DNA from: Fistularia commersonii
Taxonomy: Eukaryota > Chordata > Actinopteri > Syngnathiformes > Fistulariidae
Length of the DNA: 64,000 bases
Direction: 5' to 3'
Assembly (NCBI GenBank): GCA_037954325.1
Contig: JBBMNZ010000028.1
Location: forward strand, 6,269,001 to 6,333,000
Below the pieces are notes generated by a model. That model was not told where the DNA came from. It was given only the letters and a program-made list of their open reading frames with translations, and made no database searches. A program made the position numbers and the translations under genes. This document shows, piece by piece, positions 1 to 12,900 of the stretch. Within the stretch, counting starts at the first letter, position 1. Each line of letters begins with the position of its first letter.

Positions 1-3000
1 ACCTGATATCAAGTGTGCCATGGCTACAGCTGCTGCCATCACAAGTTACAGTATTTCCATGCAGCTCTGACTGGCCAGCTGGTTACGTAAAGTGTTTTCA
101 TATGAAACACATTTTGGTGAAGTCAGTGGAATGTTCAGACGATGTTCCAAATTAAATCCTCTGTCATATGGGAAGTCGAAAAAATCTGGAAAAGCTTTTT
201 TTCCTGTTTTTTTTTTTTCAAACTGTTAAAATTACATCATGCAGCTGGCACTGTGCTTCAGTTTGCGAATCCTGGATAGTGCAAAACACCAAGGTAAAGA
301 AGGTAAAAGAGGCCATTAAGATATATTTTCTCAACTGACCGCACCAGTTTCAGAAATCTCTAAAAAAAACACTTGAGAAGTCCATTCCTCTCTTAAAGTT
401 TGGGCATTAGAAAGAAAAAGGGAAGAAATGATCTGCGCCAGGGGCCCCTTTAACCAGATCACATTTCTAAGTTCAATAGTCTGAGTCAGAAAAAAAGCAA
501 GATTAGTCACTCAGTGTTACTTCCTGTAATCCAAAACGGTCTGAAAGTACCCAGACCCCACAACCTCACGATTTTCATGAAAGCCTGGACAAGTTTGCCA
601 CACATGCGTTTCTGTTTTTGTTTAGTTGGACACAGGGGGTATATTTCAGGTCATCTACATGCACCAAAGCCAGATGGACAGTAGTTGGGTGGAAGCTGAA
701 TGTCTGGCTGATCAAACTCTTTCCAACGGGTCCGGTAGAGATTCTGCATGTTGTTTTTTTTTTCTTTGTCCTTATCTGACTCCTAAAGTTCTGCAGGAAA
801 CGTCCAACATTTGCAAGCACTTCAGTGTAGTTCATTAGGGATTTCATGAGCAGTTTCTTCACTGAGCCCCCCAAGCCATCTCATTTAATCTAATTCTTCA
901 CATCCAATCAAATCTAACTTAATTCTATAAACACAAATAATTCATTTTCGCTTTGTGGTAATTGCATTTCTCATCATCCCTGATAATATATCTGTTTCAA
1001 TTATAATTAGGGTTTGGCGGCTTGGCGTGATCAGATACAGTTCAGATACTCCATTTAAAATCTTTCCACCCTCCCATCCCCCTTATTCACACATCATATA
1101 TAGAAAATGTAAACAGTTCCTCTTTGTAAGATTAACAAAAGTACAAACTCCTAGTTGCTCAGCGAGTCTTCATTAACATGAACATCGCGGTCAAGGAGCA
1201 ACAAGTGTAAAGTAACTGAATGTAATCTTAATGCCATCTGAAGTTCTCACCCAGTATTTCCATTACTGCATTGCAGTGTGAAAAAAATAGAACATAAAAA
1301 CAAAAAAAAAAAGGATTTTCCTTACATTTTCTCATAGAGTTTGGCAAATGAGATGTGATCATAAATTGTATCCCACCCATTATTGATCCTGGAGGAGGGT
1401 GATGACTTTACCAGTATAATAAACTTCTCCAGGGCAAAAGAAGGATAAAACATTTCTCATTAGATCGATTCAAAGAAACAAAGATGCCACGGGCAACATT
1501 TTTTTTTTTCCATCATTAATGTGTCAACATAACTTTTACTATAAAAAACAAATAGAGTGTATTACTGGATTAAAAAACAATGAGTCCAAATTTGATCTCT
1601 AATCTAATGTCACATCCAGTCAATTTTAATAGCACTTTTTCTAATCCTATCTGTACACATGGGGTATTTCATACAGTACAATCTAATCTGATCTGTTTTA
1701 GTATCTTAAAATTGCATCTTTTTTTTTTTAATGGAAAAAAGTTCAAATCAGTGCTACAGTTATGCTGATGTATTTATAAATAGACATCAAACTCACAAAT
1801 AAAAACAAGCACCCAATAAGTCAAACGTTATAGCTTGGAAGTCAATGGAAAAGATGCAGACGCGTAAACGCCGCTGACATGTGAAAACATCTGGAAGGCT
1901 TGTACAGTACAGCGGTTCCGTCTGAGCGTCAAATGATGCCTGAGTCATCGCAGTAATGCGACGCAAAGGAAACCACGCATTGATGCTTGCTGTCAACACG
2001 AGGGTGGCACAAGCCAGATCGGGGGGGGGGAGTTACTCATCGGATGAATTATATGTGTGAAACATGCTCTGGTGCAGATAAAAGAATCAGGCTCGCCATC
2101 TCTCGTAAACAATTGATTCCACATGTGGTTCAGAGGGAGATATTTATTTGTTGAGTCACCAGCTACAAAGCATGACAGCAACCAATACTGGAGCCAACCT
2201 GCAGTAAGTGACTGGCAGCAATCCCAGGCAAGAGACACTTGTAAAGATATTAGTCAGCTTAGCATACAGTCTAGATTTAAGAGCACGATCAATTCAGAAC
2301 CTGGCAAAACTGATTCGAATACCATCAGAAATTACTCTTAAGATTTTGTAATCTGTGAGAATGTTCTGCATATTTTATGTCCATGATTACTGCCTTGGTA
2401 GCTAAAACTGAACAGTAACCCAAAACAGATTCAAAACGCCAGTTGTTTTTGCCAATTAAGCAGCTCAAACACTCAGACCACAAGCCCTACAATAAGTACA
2501 TGTTGTTTGTTTTCATAACTAGTAATGGGCCGTTTCACTCCCCTGACAGAAATAGTTTCTTTCTTCAGTGTGTGTACCATCTGCACATCTAAGTGAATTA
2601 ATAGAGATTTTCAATGTCATTACTCCATGTACAGAAATAGACCAAAATGTTTACCCATAGCATTTGAAGATGTCTATAATGTACATTTGTTCCTCAGGAA
2701 AAAAAAAAGAATCAGAATGTCCTATTTCATCAAATCCCACATCTAGGTTTTGCTGGTAAAATCACATTTGAATGAAAACCTCCCAGATTAATACTGGTCT
2801 TTAAAATCAACCCCCCCAGCTCATTGGTCTGGGTATCATTTTTTTTTAATAAAAAGTGAGTATTCCTCTTCTTTTTCTGCCTTTGAACGGCGTAGCCTGC
2901 AGTGTTTATAGTGCAAACACACTGCATCTGTTTTTAACAGGCAGCACAGTCTGAAGCAACCTCAGCGGCAAAGGGCCTCCTGATATCTCCAACAAACGAA

Positions 3001-3480
3001 GAAGGAAACCCATAGAGCACGGTCCTTAAAAGGCTTCTGACTTCACATATTTATATTCAGTACTTAATTACCCAAAATAACCTCTGACAGCAGTGCAGTT
3101 AAAATAAGAGAAATCCTGTGACTCCTGGGCTGCTACACCGCATACTTTCCTCAGGAATGGAATGCTGCTGCTCCCAAGTCAGACAGAGGGAGGAGGTTGC
3201 ACTGCATCCACTCCCCCTCCCCTCCGTTAATGCACATTTTTGAGTACTTGTAGTGTAGACACGACCATGGAGTCTGCTCAGAGGGGAGGTGCAAAGGTGT
3301 GTGTCGAGAGTGCACAACTAGGTTGACGACTCCAGTGGTAAAAATTTATCTTGAGAAATTTATCCACACCCGTATACAAATCCATTGACTTTTAACATTT
3401 TTTTTTTTTTTTTTTAAGTAAGCAAAAACAGTCACCAGCGGTGTCCATCTTCTATTTATGGCCTCCACCCCCTCCATCCC
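1..3480. other. Upstream intergenic stretch, no recognised gene
   Basis: No ORF here resembles a protein I know and none continues across plausible splice sites. The sequence is AT-rich with short poly-A and poly-T tracts, for example near 1290-1310, 2695-2710 and 3400-3416. Three AATAAA-like hexamers on the + strand (near 1417, 1798 and 2848) would be compatible with the 3' UTR of a + strand gene ending before mafk, but no coding exon is in view to support that. I cannot say more from sequence alone. Confidence 0.5.
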
Positions 3481-3774
3481 CCCCACCTCCCCCTTCCCAG
3501 ACTGACGTCAGCAGAAAGTTATTTTCATGAATGGAGGGGGCGGTCACGAGGAACCGGTGACGTGAGCGCTTGCGGAAGCAGAGCGTGGAATGTTAGTACA
3601 TTGTTGTTGTTTTGTAGTTGAATTGAGTAGGAGGACGCGTCGCCCGCCGGCCGCCGGACGCTGCTCAGCCCGCCGACCGAGTCCGCCGACCCCGCCGCCT
3701 GGATAGGAAACCTACTCTTGCCAGTTTTTTTCTTCTTTACGCATTCCTGTCCACAGACACCCGCATCATCAGAG
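3481..3774 (+). promoter_or_regulatory. mafk: mafk promoter region, CpG-rich
   Basis: The base composition changes sharply here from AT-rich to GC- and CpG-rich, densest at 3630-3705. The region holds a palindromic CRE (TGACGTCA, 3503-3510) that extends on its right side into GCA. That gives 12 of 14 matches to the CRE-type Maf recognition element at 3500-3513. A second CRE-like site, TGACGTGAGC, starts near 3557. The CpG-rich sequence continues past the first donor to about 4130. Calling this the mafk promoter is inferred from composition, from the strong + strand donor at 3775 and from the coding exons downstream. No transcription start can be fixed from sequence. Confidence 0.65.
3590..3774 (+). 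other. mafk: mafk 5' untranslated exon 1 (predicted)
   Basis: A CpG-rich segment ends in AGAG followed by GTGAGG at 3775, a good splice donor. The first coding exon at 9415 has an acceptor just 5' of it, so an upstream untranslated exon is needed, as in other vertebrate small maf genes. The 5' edge is a guess because no start site can be read. The first intron would run from 3775 to about 9371 and begins with a long poly-T and poly-G stretch. Confidence 0.45.
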
Positions 3775-6700
3775 GTGAGGTTGTTGTTTGTTTTCTTTTT
3801 TTTTTTTTTTTTTTTTTTGCGGGAGGGGTGTAAGGGAATGGGGGGGGGGGGGTTGCTTTGACGTTCCTCCCCGGATTTGATTGACACCTCGGTGCGCTCC
3901 GTCCCCGCGAACCCCCTGCGTCGAAGGATAACTTTCGATCCCAGTTCTGAAAGTCGGATTGGATTTTTTTTTCTTCCCCGTGGATCAGTCCTGGGTGGGG
4001 GGTGGTGGGGCGTGTGGACACGTGTTGCGCTGGACTTACCTTGTAAGAGATCGTGGTTCTCGGAGAAGTGACCCACGGCGCGGCGGGACGCGGCCGGACG
4101 CAGGAATGACCTCTTCTCCGGCTCCTGGCGCCTTCGGTTACCTGTGTTTTCTAATATCAACAAGTGGGTTACCGACAAACTTCCGTTTTCTTTTTAATCC
4201 CCAATCCCTTTTTACGAGCACAGACATCTCTTTACACACACACACACCCACACACACACACACACACACACGCATAGACAGACGTGCGCACACATACGAT
4301 CACTAATTATACAATACCAGTTGTATAAGAAGTGAAAGTTAATGGGTGTAAAGCCAACTGTTTTTATAAATCATCAAAAAAGCATTACCGGGTGGGTAAA
4401 TAACTATTTGTATTTGTTTGGATTTGTTTATAAATCTCCATGAGTCACTATTGGTCTTCCAGGGGAAAGTGGAAGTTAAACAACCCGACTTGCTCTGCCT
4501 TGTAACTAAATGATATGATGTTGGATGATGTTGTCAACACCGGAACTTGACGTGTGTTGTTTGTAATCAGAATATCAGCCTACTTTTGACATTGGACACA
4601 ACACGTGGTCTGCATTTTAGACATGTAGGACAAAGGGCATGATGTGAAGTCAGACCACCAGGGCCGGTTGGCCCACACAGCGAAACGAGCAGTCACCAAA
4701 CAGCAGGAGGAGCGCGTATTTCCACAAACAATACATCATCTCGCCCCCCCAGCGCCGAGGAACAAGCTTTATCTTATCTCTCTGTTCCCAAAGAGTTTGG
4801 AAATCGTGTTTCACTCAGCACACGCTGGGCTTTTTTTTATGTCCTTATATGATTGTATCATCTTTGCATTTTAACCTTTGAAATTCGGATGTTGTGTCGT
4901 CAGCTGCTTTCCTGGAAAACAACCCTTTTTTGTTTTGTTTTTTATTAAATGACGTAAGCCTCTGAGAAGAACATGCCGATTAACATGTGGAATTTATTTA
5001 TCTTAGGGGAACTTGCATTTCAAAATGTCACGATCTGATGTCTGAGAGGACTTGTTTTGGGTGTTTTCCGGTGGGGTGCACATGTGTGCGCTGCACTTGG
5101 AGGTCTTGTGGGAGTGGAAGTGGGCACGGCGCTCTGTCATGAGGTTAACATGTGGTTCCTTCTCCAAAGAGATGGTGCCCTCTCTGGATGGAGAAGTAGC
5201 AGTGACTGACTAATACGTGGCCACCGCAATTGTCTGACAATGACGAAGCACCCCCCACCCCCACCCCGACCCCAGAGACACAGGATATAGTTTAAGCTGT
5301 CACCAGTTTTGGGGTTATTTCTCATTTCCCTGCTTGGTGGCAGGGGATGAATGTTGTGTAAAATGCACTGTTTTTTTTTTTTTTTTTTTGCGGTCGAGTA
5401 TTGTGAAAGTGAAATAGCTGTGGTGAGGCGATGCAATGACTCACAGGGAACATGTACGCCGTTGTGTGTTTTGCTCCTTACTGGAAAAAAAGAAAGATGT
5501 CTCGTGTTGATAATTGACTTTGGTGGGCAGTTATTTTATACACCACGGCTGCAAATGCCAAACATTGTGTAAACACTCATGCAAACTTCTGAGCGTGTCA
5601 ACAGGCCATTTGGAGGCCTGCTGCACACATTTCTTTGCAACTATACTTCATTTAATTTGTGTGTGTGTGTTGCACTTATTTATTGGACAAGTTATTGTTT
5701 TATTGGAAATCCCAATGCTGTTTTCTGACCAGAGGCGGTTTGCTGATTCAGTTGTTTATTCTTGGAAAGCTCCCGATTGTATTGGAACTCAAAAACTGTC
5801 ACCTTAGCCTGCTCCCTCTGCAGATTTGTTTGCTTTTGCTGAGTCAAAAAGGATATTTTTTATCTTATTTTTTGGATATAGAAACATCAAGGTAGACTTT
5901 TAGATGTGTGCATTCTTGACATTTCTTTGAATCTCAGCTTCTCTAGCCTCTCCTCAGATATCCAGTGAGTTCTCCTCCCTTTCCGCACAAAAAAAAAGAT
6001 CTGGTGATCATGCCAGCCATTTCCAAGGTTTTCTGTACTTTTCCTTCCTCCTCGTGAAACAACGGGATTTTCCAGGAAACGTCAGATCGGGAGGGTGTGA
6101 TTCCCTGCCGCTGGTCGTCGCTTTTTACCAGTAAACAGCATGACTCACTGCTCAGCTATGCTCTCCCGTTTCCTTCACATAATATCCCACCGAATCTGCT
6201 GCGCTGGAGAAAGAGCAAAAACGCAGACCCGGCCTGTTGAAATATCTCTCCACCTTTACAAAATAAAGACAAGCTTTTTGTCACATTTTCGCTCACTGCC
6301 AAAACCATTTCAGAGTTAAAACAAGAAGCGAGGGACACTAAAAGAAACAAGGAATCCAGACAGCAAAAGCCTTGCATTGATCATCTATGCATATGTCGGT
6401 AATATGGTGTTTATTTTTGGACAAAGCCGGGCCCCTCATATACCTGCAGCACCGAAGCGTGGCCTTGAACGTGACCAGATGCTTGACACTAAAAACATAA
6501 ACATATGGCATCAATGAGTGGATGGTCCAAAGCCGGCTTTGTCTCATCTTACCTCAAACAAAGAGGGCTCCCTTCTAAGACCCAGAGCAGTTTTTAAACA
6601 AATTTGTAGTCTGTCTGGCACTCAATAACAAGCTTGAAATGATCAGTAAAAGCCCTGGAAGTGCCGGTTCCTTTTCAAAGAGATGTGCATACAGAGCGCA

Positions 6701-9371
6701 CAGGTAGTCCGACAACTAAGAAATCTCCTGATTTCCACCTCAAATATCACGCTGCCGTGAAAAAAAAAAGCAAAGGGACAAAACACAACCACATCTTTTG
6801 CACACATCAAGTTAGTTTGTATTCAAGTGCCAGGTTATTACATTGTAGTTCAATAATTGTCTGTTATTAGTCACTTTCCTGGGATCACTCTGTGGAGTGA
6901 AATGATCGACTGTGTGGAAAAACAAGGAAGTGAGATGATGAAAAGGGGATTTTGTTGACAATGTTTTTGCACAAAGAAAGGTATTGACTGCCCTCACATG
7001 AGTGCGCTGGCGGTGTTTGATTTGTTAGGGCAAGTGAAAGATGTGAGACGCCTCTGAATTCCAGACATTGTGTGAATTTTGCAGTTGTTTTACAAGTGGG
7101 GTTGTCTAACCCCCCCATCCACCCTCCCCACCGCTGAGTGCATCGAAGGACATATTTAAGCTGCATGTGTCCTCTCTCTCCAGTGAAGATTTGCATGCTT
7201 GCATGTGAGGGTTTGCACATGTGTGTTCACTCAGGAATGTGGTTTTGTTCTCTGTCCGCCATCTGTGGCTTTTCTTTGAGGTATTTTCCCAGACTCCCTT
7301 TCTTACAGTTATGAAAACCCTCTTATGTGCTGTTTTCTTGATTATAGTGAGACGCCCTGATTTTGTTTCCTTTTTTTTTGGGGGGGGGGGGGATTATGCC
7401 TCTCTTGTTTGTGTGAAAATAATGAGGAGTGAATTTGGCAGTGTGATATAATTATTGTTTTTCTGGAAAACAGTATGGCATCTGGATTGGAAAAAAAGAA
7501 GATTTAAAAATGTTGTAGAAACAAGCTGATGCCTCAAGAAATTCAGGGATACTACCTGGCCTCTGGGTTCAAGCCGGGGGCCTCTTGTATGTGGAGAGGG
7601 GGCCCCCCACATAGCTTTTCCATGATCTTAAAAAGGAATATACCCAGGGACCCCTGCTGATGCAATATCTCTTCACTTGGACCAGCTTAGCTGAGGAAGG
7701 AATGTTGCATTTCTGTTTTAAACTATCGCTCAGTTACGCAATTCTTTTCTCGCATGTTTTATGAAATGAGTGATATCAGAGATGGAAGCAGATGATATTG
7801 TAGTTTATTTGTTTCTCCTAATTTTTGTAAATGGTATTTTTCTGAGTCAAGATGTGATGAAATGTGTCCCTCTGAGACAAAAACAAAGGGAGACTGTGGA
7901 ATTGAAGCTATTATTGGAGCAATGACTAATGTCCATGTCCCATGAAATGCTGAAATGAATAAAGGCACTATTGCTTTCCAGGATCATCTGTGAATCAGCA
8001 TTTGTAAAGCGCTGTATTATTAATATTTATGTCCTTCGGATATTCAGAAACACGTGCAAACCAAACAGCCACACCCGGAGTATTTTCCTCCCTGAAAACT
8101 GCAGTTAACATGACTGTGTGTATTTGCTGCCTGACTGAAGTATCACTTATCGCAAGCTTACTTAAATTGTTTAGCTGGCAGAAATTTGTTTCGGCGCTGT
8201 GTGCTAAATATATCCGGCAGAGTTAAATAAGGGCATAGAGCAGCTCAGGAAAGCCCAGTGTAATAGGATCTAACCAGTGGGACTGGGCTGGAAATTGATA
8301 GAGTGCATTGTCTCACAGCAAAAATATATCAGTGACTCTAAAGGAAACTATGTCTCTGTGACACTCCATCTCCAGGAATTTTCCACATGCGTATCTATGC
8401 CCCGTAAAGTTCAGCAATTTCAATATAACTGTAAATGTTATACTGATGTGTTTTACAGTTGGGTTGGGAAGCAACGTGGACTGGACCGACTGTCCTTGCG
8501 CAAACATTGGAGCAGAAACATATACATAGGAGAGGAAGTATGGGAAGAAAATATGGTTGGATTGTGTTGCATTTGCAGCTTACATGGTTGATATGCTTCT
8601 TGTACTATGTATGGTCTGTACTGTGGTTATGAATGAGCCTTGTTTACCCTTTTGGTGACCATGTGACTCACACTCCCACGCCCATTCGCAGGGTGTTACC
8701 ATGGTAGCAGTTGAGCATGGAACAGTGCACTTGTAGTCAGCCTGGTCTGCAGGTCCTGAAATGGAGCCTTGGGGGATGTGTGCCTCCCAGCTCAGTGCCC
8801 TGGCTTTTTTTGGCTCTGGTAGTGGTCTGGAAAGCATGTGCCTGGCTGTAATGAGCACAGGGAGGCTTTTCTTGAAACTGCACTGTTAAAATGGCTCAAA
8901 CTGAGTTGTGTGAAGAGAGGGCTGCCTGTTTCTAATCCTGCTTGGTCTTGTGAACTACATTGTCAAGATCCTCCTCCTTTAATAAACCATACAGCGACTC
9001 TTCCTGGTGTTTGCGTTTAAATGGGCTATACTGCCATCTCCTGGCGACTAGGGGAATATCATGGATATTGACAATGAAAATTATAAAAAAAAAACGTCAA
9101 TTTAAAGCCCCCTCTACCGTTTGGTTAATTATAAACAGATATATTGCACAGGTAGAAATCAAGGTTGATTCAAGTCAAAGGGAAGCAAGAAATGCAGAGT
9201 TCGGATAATTCTAACAGAAATTTTCATATCTTTTTTGAAAGGTTAGTTTTTGTTTGTGTCCTTTAAATGGTTTGCAAGCACTAGACTGCAGTTCGGGACA
9301 CTGATTTTGCAACCAGGTTGTTGTTTCTATCGCTTTGTTTGATTCGACTGAAATCTTTTATCTCGCCTCAG
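3775..9371 (+). other. mafk: mafk intron 1
   Basis: This 5.6 kb stretch lies between the predicted donor at 3775 and the acceptor TCTCGCCTCAG ending at 9371. It contains poly-T and poly-G tracts (3795-3818 and about 3839-3852), a CA repeat at 4234-4271, a poly-T near 5370-5390 and a T/G tract at 7370-7392. I see no coding exon or recognisable transposon in it. An alternative first exon cannot be ruled out. Confidence 0.5.
4234..4271. repeat. (CA)n microsatellite
   Basis: CA dinucleotides run with one CCCA interruption, inside the predicted first intron of mafk. Confidence 0.9.
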
Positions 9372-9450
9372 CGTGTCTTCTGTGAGATCCTGGCCAGTTG
9401 TCTGCATGCAGGGAATGACGACTAATTTCAAGACGAGCAAAGCTTTAAAG
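9372..9450 (+). CDS. mafk: mafk exon 2 (5' UTR plus first 12 codons)
   Basis: The acceptor is CCTCAG at 9366-9371. The exon carries 43 bases of leader, the start ATG at 9415 and 12 codons, and is followed by the consensus donor GTAAGT at 9451. A weaker alternative acceptor ending at 9411 would remove the upstream in-frame ATG at 9406. The following intron is only 110 bases (9451-9560) and ends in a strong pyrimidine tract. Confidence 0.8.
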
Positions 9451-9998
9451 GTAAGTCCGAGGTGATGCGTATTGCTCAAGCCTAGTATCCAGACAGTGGG
9501 CATGCTGCTGCTGCTGGTCCTCACTTACTGCTTTTTTTTCTTTTCTTCTTGCCTCTTAAGGTCAAGAAGGAGGTAGGGGAGAATGCCCCAGCACTCAGCG
9601 ATGATGAGCTGGTGGCGATGTCTGTGCGGGAACTCAACCAACACCTGCGTGGGCTAACCAAAGAGGACGTTGTGAGGTTGAAGCAGCGGCGACGAACTCT
9701 GAAAAACCGTGGCTACGCCGCGAGCTGCCGCATCAAACGTGTCACCCAGAAGGAAGAGTTGGAAAGACAAAAAATTGAGCTGCAGCAGGAAGTGGACAAG
9801 CTGGCCCGTGAGAATGCAAGCATGAGGCTGGAATTGGATGCCCTAAGAGCAAAATATGAGGCCCTGCAGTGTTTCGCCCGGACTGTGACCCGAGGGCCCC
9901 TGTCGCCCGGCAAGGTTGCCACCACAAGCGTCATTACCATTGTCAAGTCTACAAACCACAACAACTCCAGTCCAACCCCTTTCTCAGCCCCCTCCTAG
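9415..9998 (+). CDS. mafk: Small Maf bZIP transcription factor MafK
   Basis: Small Mafs lack an activation domain. They bind Maf recognition elements in the nucleus as homodimers (repressive) or with CNC/Bach bZIP partners. Coding exons 9415-9450 and 9561-9998 join in phase 0 (donor GTAAGT at 9451, acceptor TCTTAAG ending at 9560) to give 157 residues; human MAFK has 156. Residues 1-12 (MTTNFKTSKALK) match the family N-terminus. VKKE at 13-16 fits a sumoylation motif. The extended homology region is about 24-50. The basic region at about 51-76 contains RRRTLKNRGYAASCRIKR, with the tyrosine typical of Mafs. The zipper has L79, L86, L93, M100, L107 and L114 in perfect heptads. The C-terminal tail (KVATTSVITIVKST, then PFSA) favours MafK over MafG or MafF. 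An in-frame ATG at 9406 would add three residues; 9415 was chosen by family alignment. Confidence 0.97.
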
Positions 9999-12900
9999 TG
10001 ATGACAGGACTGGGCTCTGCTTCTCCTGCCTGGTCCTTCCTGGTTCTGACCCAGCCTGAACCCATTCATCCTGCGCTGAGAGGAAGCTCAGTAGTTAGAC
10101 TGGGGGTTGGAATGGGATGACAAGCTCTATGTGATATTATGCTGCATTCACAGCTCTGTGTCCCTCCTTCTATCTCTTTGACTTACATTGTCTGTGCACT
10201 GTGCAACCCTGCTCCCCAACCCCAGCACCGGCAGTATATCAGGACTCTACGGCCTGATCTCCTGTACTGTTAGCAAAATTTTGTTTTACTTTAGAACTGT
10301 TCAATCCAGTGTGGGGAAAAAAAAATCTCAGAGAAGCCTTACTGTGGCAGCACTAACCTGGGACAGCTTTTAATGCTATTATTGTAGAACATACATTTTG
10401 TGACAGTAAAGCTGAAGCCAAATTCTTTTTTCTGGATAAAAAAAAAAGGCACATTCACAAATGTTTTGACAATAACTGAGCTTTTCAAACTCTGCCTTAA
10501 ACAGATCCGTGCGTGATCTATTCAAATGATTCTGTCACGTGTCATTTTAGCAAATTGAGATCCGTCTGTTTGAGTAAACTTCTTCAATAACCAGCAGTCC
10601 CTCCAGAGATGCCTTCCGAAAGCCCAATAAAACACAGTGCCAGATGTTTTCACAGATTAGTTTTCTCAATGGAAAGCTTATTAAGACTTGAGAGCCACCT
10701 GTTGCTTTGGATTGAGGTGAAAACTCTTATACATGGAGCTCGTTGGCTGCTGATGCAGCCGACCACAGAGCTCAGCTAAAAGACTCTGTTAATGACAAAG
10801 TTGTTACCTTCTAAGTTCTACTACGTGGCCTCCTCATGTGAAATTGAATATTTTTGTATTTGGGAATTAATGCCTGAAGAGAGCAGTACTTATACTGTAG
10901 TGAAGGCTTCCATGTTTGGAGATTTCGGTTTGATTGATTTCTATTAATATTTGATATATTCTTTAGAGAAGTGTAAATTCTCTCTGTTAAATATATGATA
11001 GGCTGAACTTGAATATATTGGTATAAAAGTGTTTTTCCCCCCTTTCTTTAGTGGCAACCGTGGTTTGTCAAGCAGATTTACTTTTGCAAGGCATTTCTCA
11101 TGCATCTTTTACATTAGTGAAGCTAATCCATCCAAATGCATAAATAGACACCTTTCAGTCTGTAAGTGCTGAAAAATGGGGCTTTTCTGATTACAATTTA
11201 ATCAAAATTTCCAATAGAGGAATGATACACATACTAAAAAAAAAGGTTTTTGGAAATTGTTTTCTAATGATTAGAATGACTCTTTAATAGGTACTGTAGA
11301 ATTAGATGTGAGATGATGATTCGGAGTATTTGGGGCCAGATTTGTGAGGCTTCTTTGTAGCACTTGTGTGGGAAATGTACAGTTACAGTCTAAAAGAAAA
11401 TGATAAATTAATCGCACACAGCGCTTCAATCTTTGATACTAAAATTGAGCGATATAGTGAAAGTTATTGAGCAATTTCTGATATAAGTTGCATGTTGATT
11501 AAGTGTGGTGTGACCACTTCCTGCAAATCAAACTTGATATGATTGAGGTATATTGTCTGATACTACAGAACTTACTGGGTATTATTTTGCTTCTATGTTC
11601 GGTAATCCATATTGGATATAGTGAAAATAAGAGGTCCTGACAAGAAAAATGCAATACAACCTACTTCCTGTATATTACAGACTTGGACTTTAGGCTCAGT
11701 TTTACATTTGTCACAAGAGAAGACATGCCTCCATTGTCACTTTACATTACGAACTCCGTCCAGATAGAAATCATTCCTACTGCTGGGTCCGGAGAAGTGC
11801 TGCTGCCGGTGTTGGTAACTCTGAAACACTAGCTATTTACTTTTTTGCTTTTGACACGCTCTTCTGCGAGAAAACTCCTGATACCCACCTCTAGAAAAAG
11901 CGGTGTCGCGACAACCAAATGCAGTAATAACCTTGCTCCTTTGTGCATTTTGAGATATTTAAATATGTTGATTCACTTGAAATCAAGCCATTCTTACAGA
12001 GGATCCATTCCTAATTTGGAGTGAAGTCAATTTTCATTTTGTTCATGTCAGGATTTTCTCTTGGCTAAGAGGACATGACTGTTCTTCCCCTGTTACATAG
12101 CTGCAAAGAACAGTACGGGGAACTTTGCTGCTGTACAACCTGCTGTGATTTTGAAGCAGGGGCATTGCTGTGTTCTTACTCTTTTTTTGTATTTTCACTT
12201 CTATGTTGATACATCCTATGTTCTCTTCCTGATACTTAAGTTTTATATGCATATACATTATATAAATATAAATATATATTACATATTTTTCTATATTTAT
12301 GTTACTATCTTGGGAGTGGTGTGATCATGTAATCTTTCTTCTAAGTCTGATTATGGTGATGCTGACCTTTTTTTCCTGAAAGTTGTATCCACATTTACAA
12401 TGAGAAAACTATTCCCATAACTTAAATCTCTTGTGAGTATTTATGCCCCACGAATAGTTCCTCTCAGCACACATACTTTTTGTTCAACACACAAATCAGG
12501 CAGGTGATAAATACGGTTACACAGGCTGCTTCATCATTATAGGCCAATAATTAACTGCTGACAGTTGATGATGCCGGAGAAAAGCACATTTACTTTTCCC
12601 CCAACTTGAAAATGTATTTGGAGTATAGATGAACACGTGTTGTAGTTTTGATTTTGTGCCTTATTTGAGTCTACCACTTACTGCTTGACAAATATCTGAA
12701 ATTGAAAAGAATCAAGCACATTTAAAAAGAAGAGTAGAAGGAAAAGGCAAGCATGGGCTCGAGGCTTCTGGCTGTTACAAGCATCAGTTTTGATTAGAAC
12801 TTATGATTATGTGGCTTCACTCATAGATGAACTAGTTACAATTAAATCCTAAAAGTGGGTTAAAATTGTAAACCCATTTATATATTATTTTTTCCTCCTT

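Noticed and set aside
626..838. ORF preceded by an acceptor-like TATTTCAG
   Set aside because: No matching donor or downstream exon, and the translation is not recognised.
860..1700. Similar-looking AATCTAAT/CATCCA words near 870-930 and 1585-1700
   Set aside because: The shared words are short and not in a consistent spacing, so they do not make a convincing repeat unit.
3525..4178. Longest open frame in the window, 217 codons on the - strand
   Set aside because: It is antisense to the CpG-rich mafk promoter and leader. Its translation is dominated by poly-Lys, poly-Asn and Pro runs from poly-T and G tracts, with no known domain. GC-rich promoters often give such chance frames.
9033..9044. 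CTCF-like core in mafk intron 1
   Set aside because: One mismatch in a short core, in a fish-repeat-like context (ACTGCCATCTCCTGGCGAC). Too weak to list as a site.
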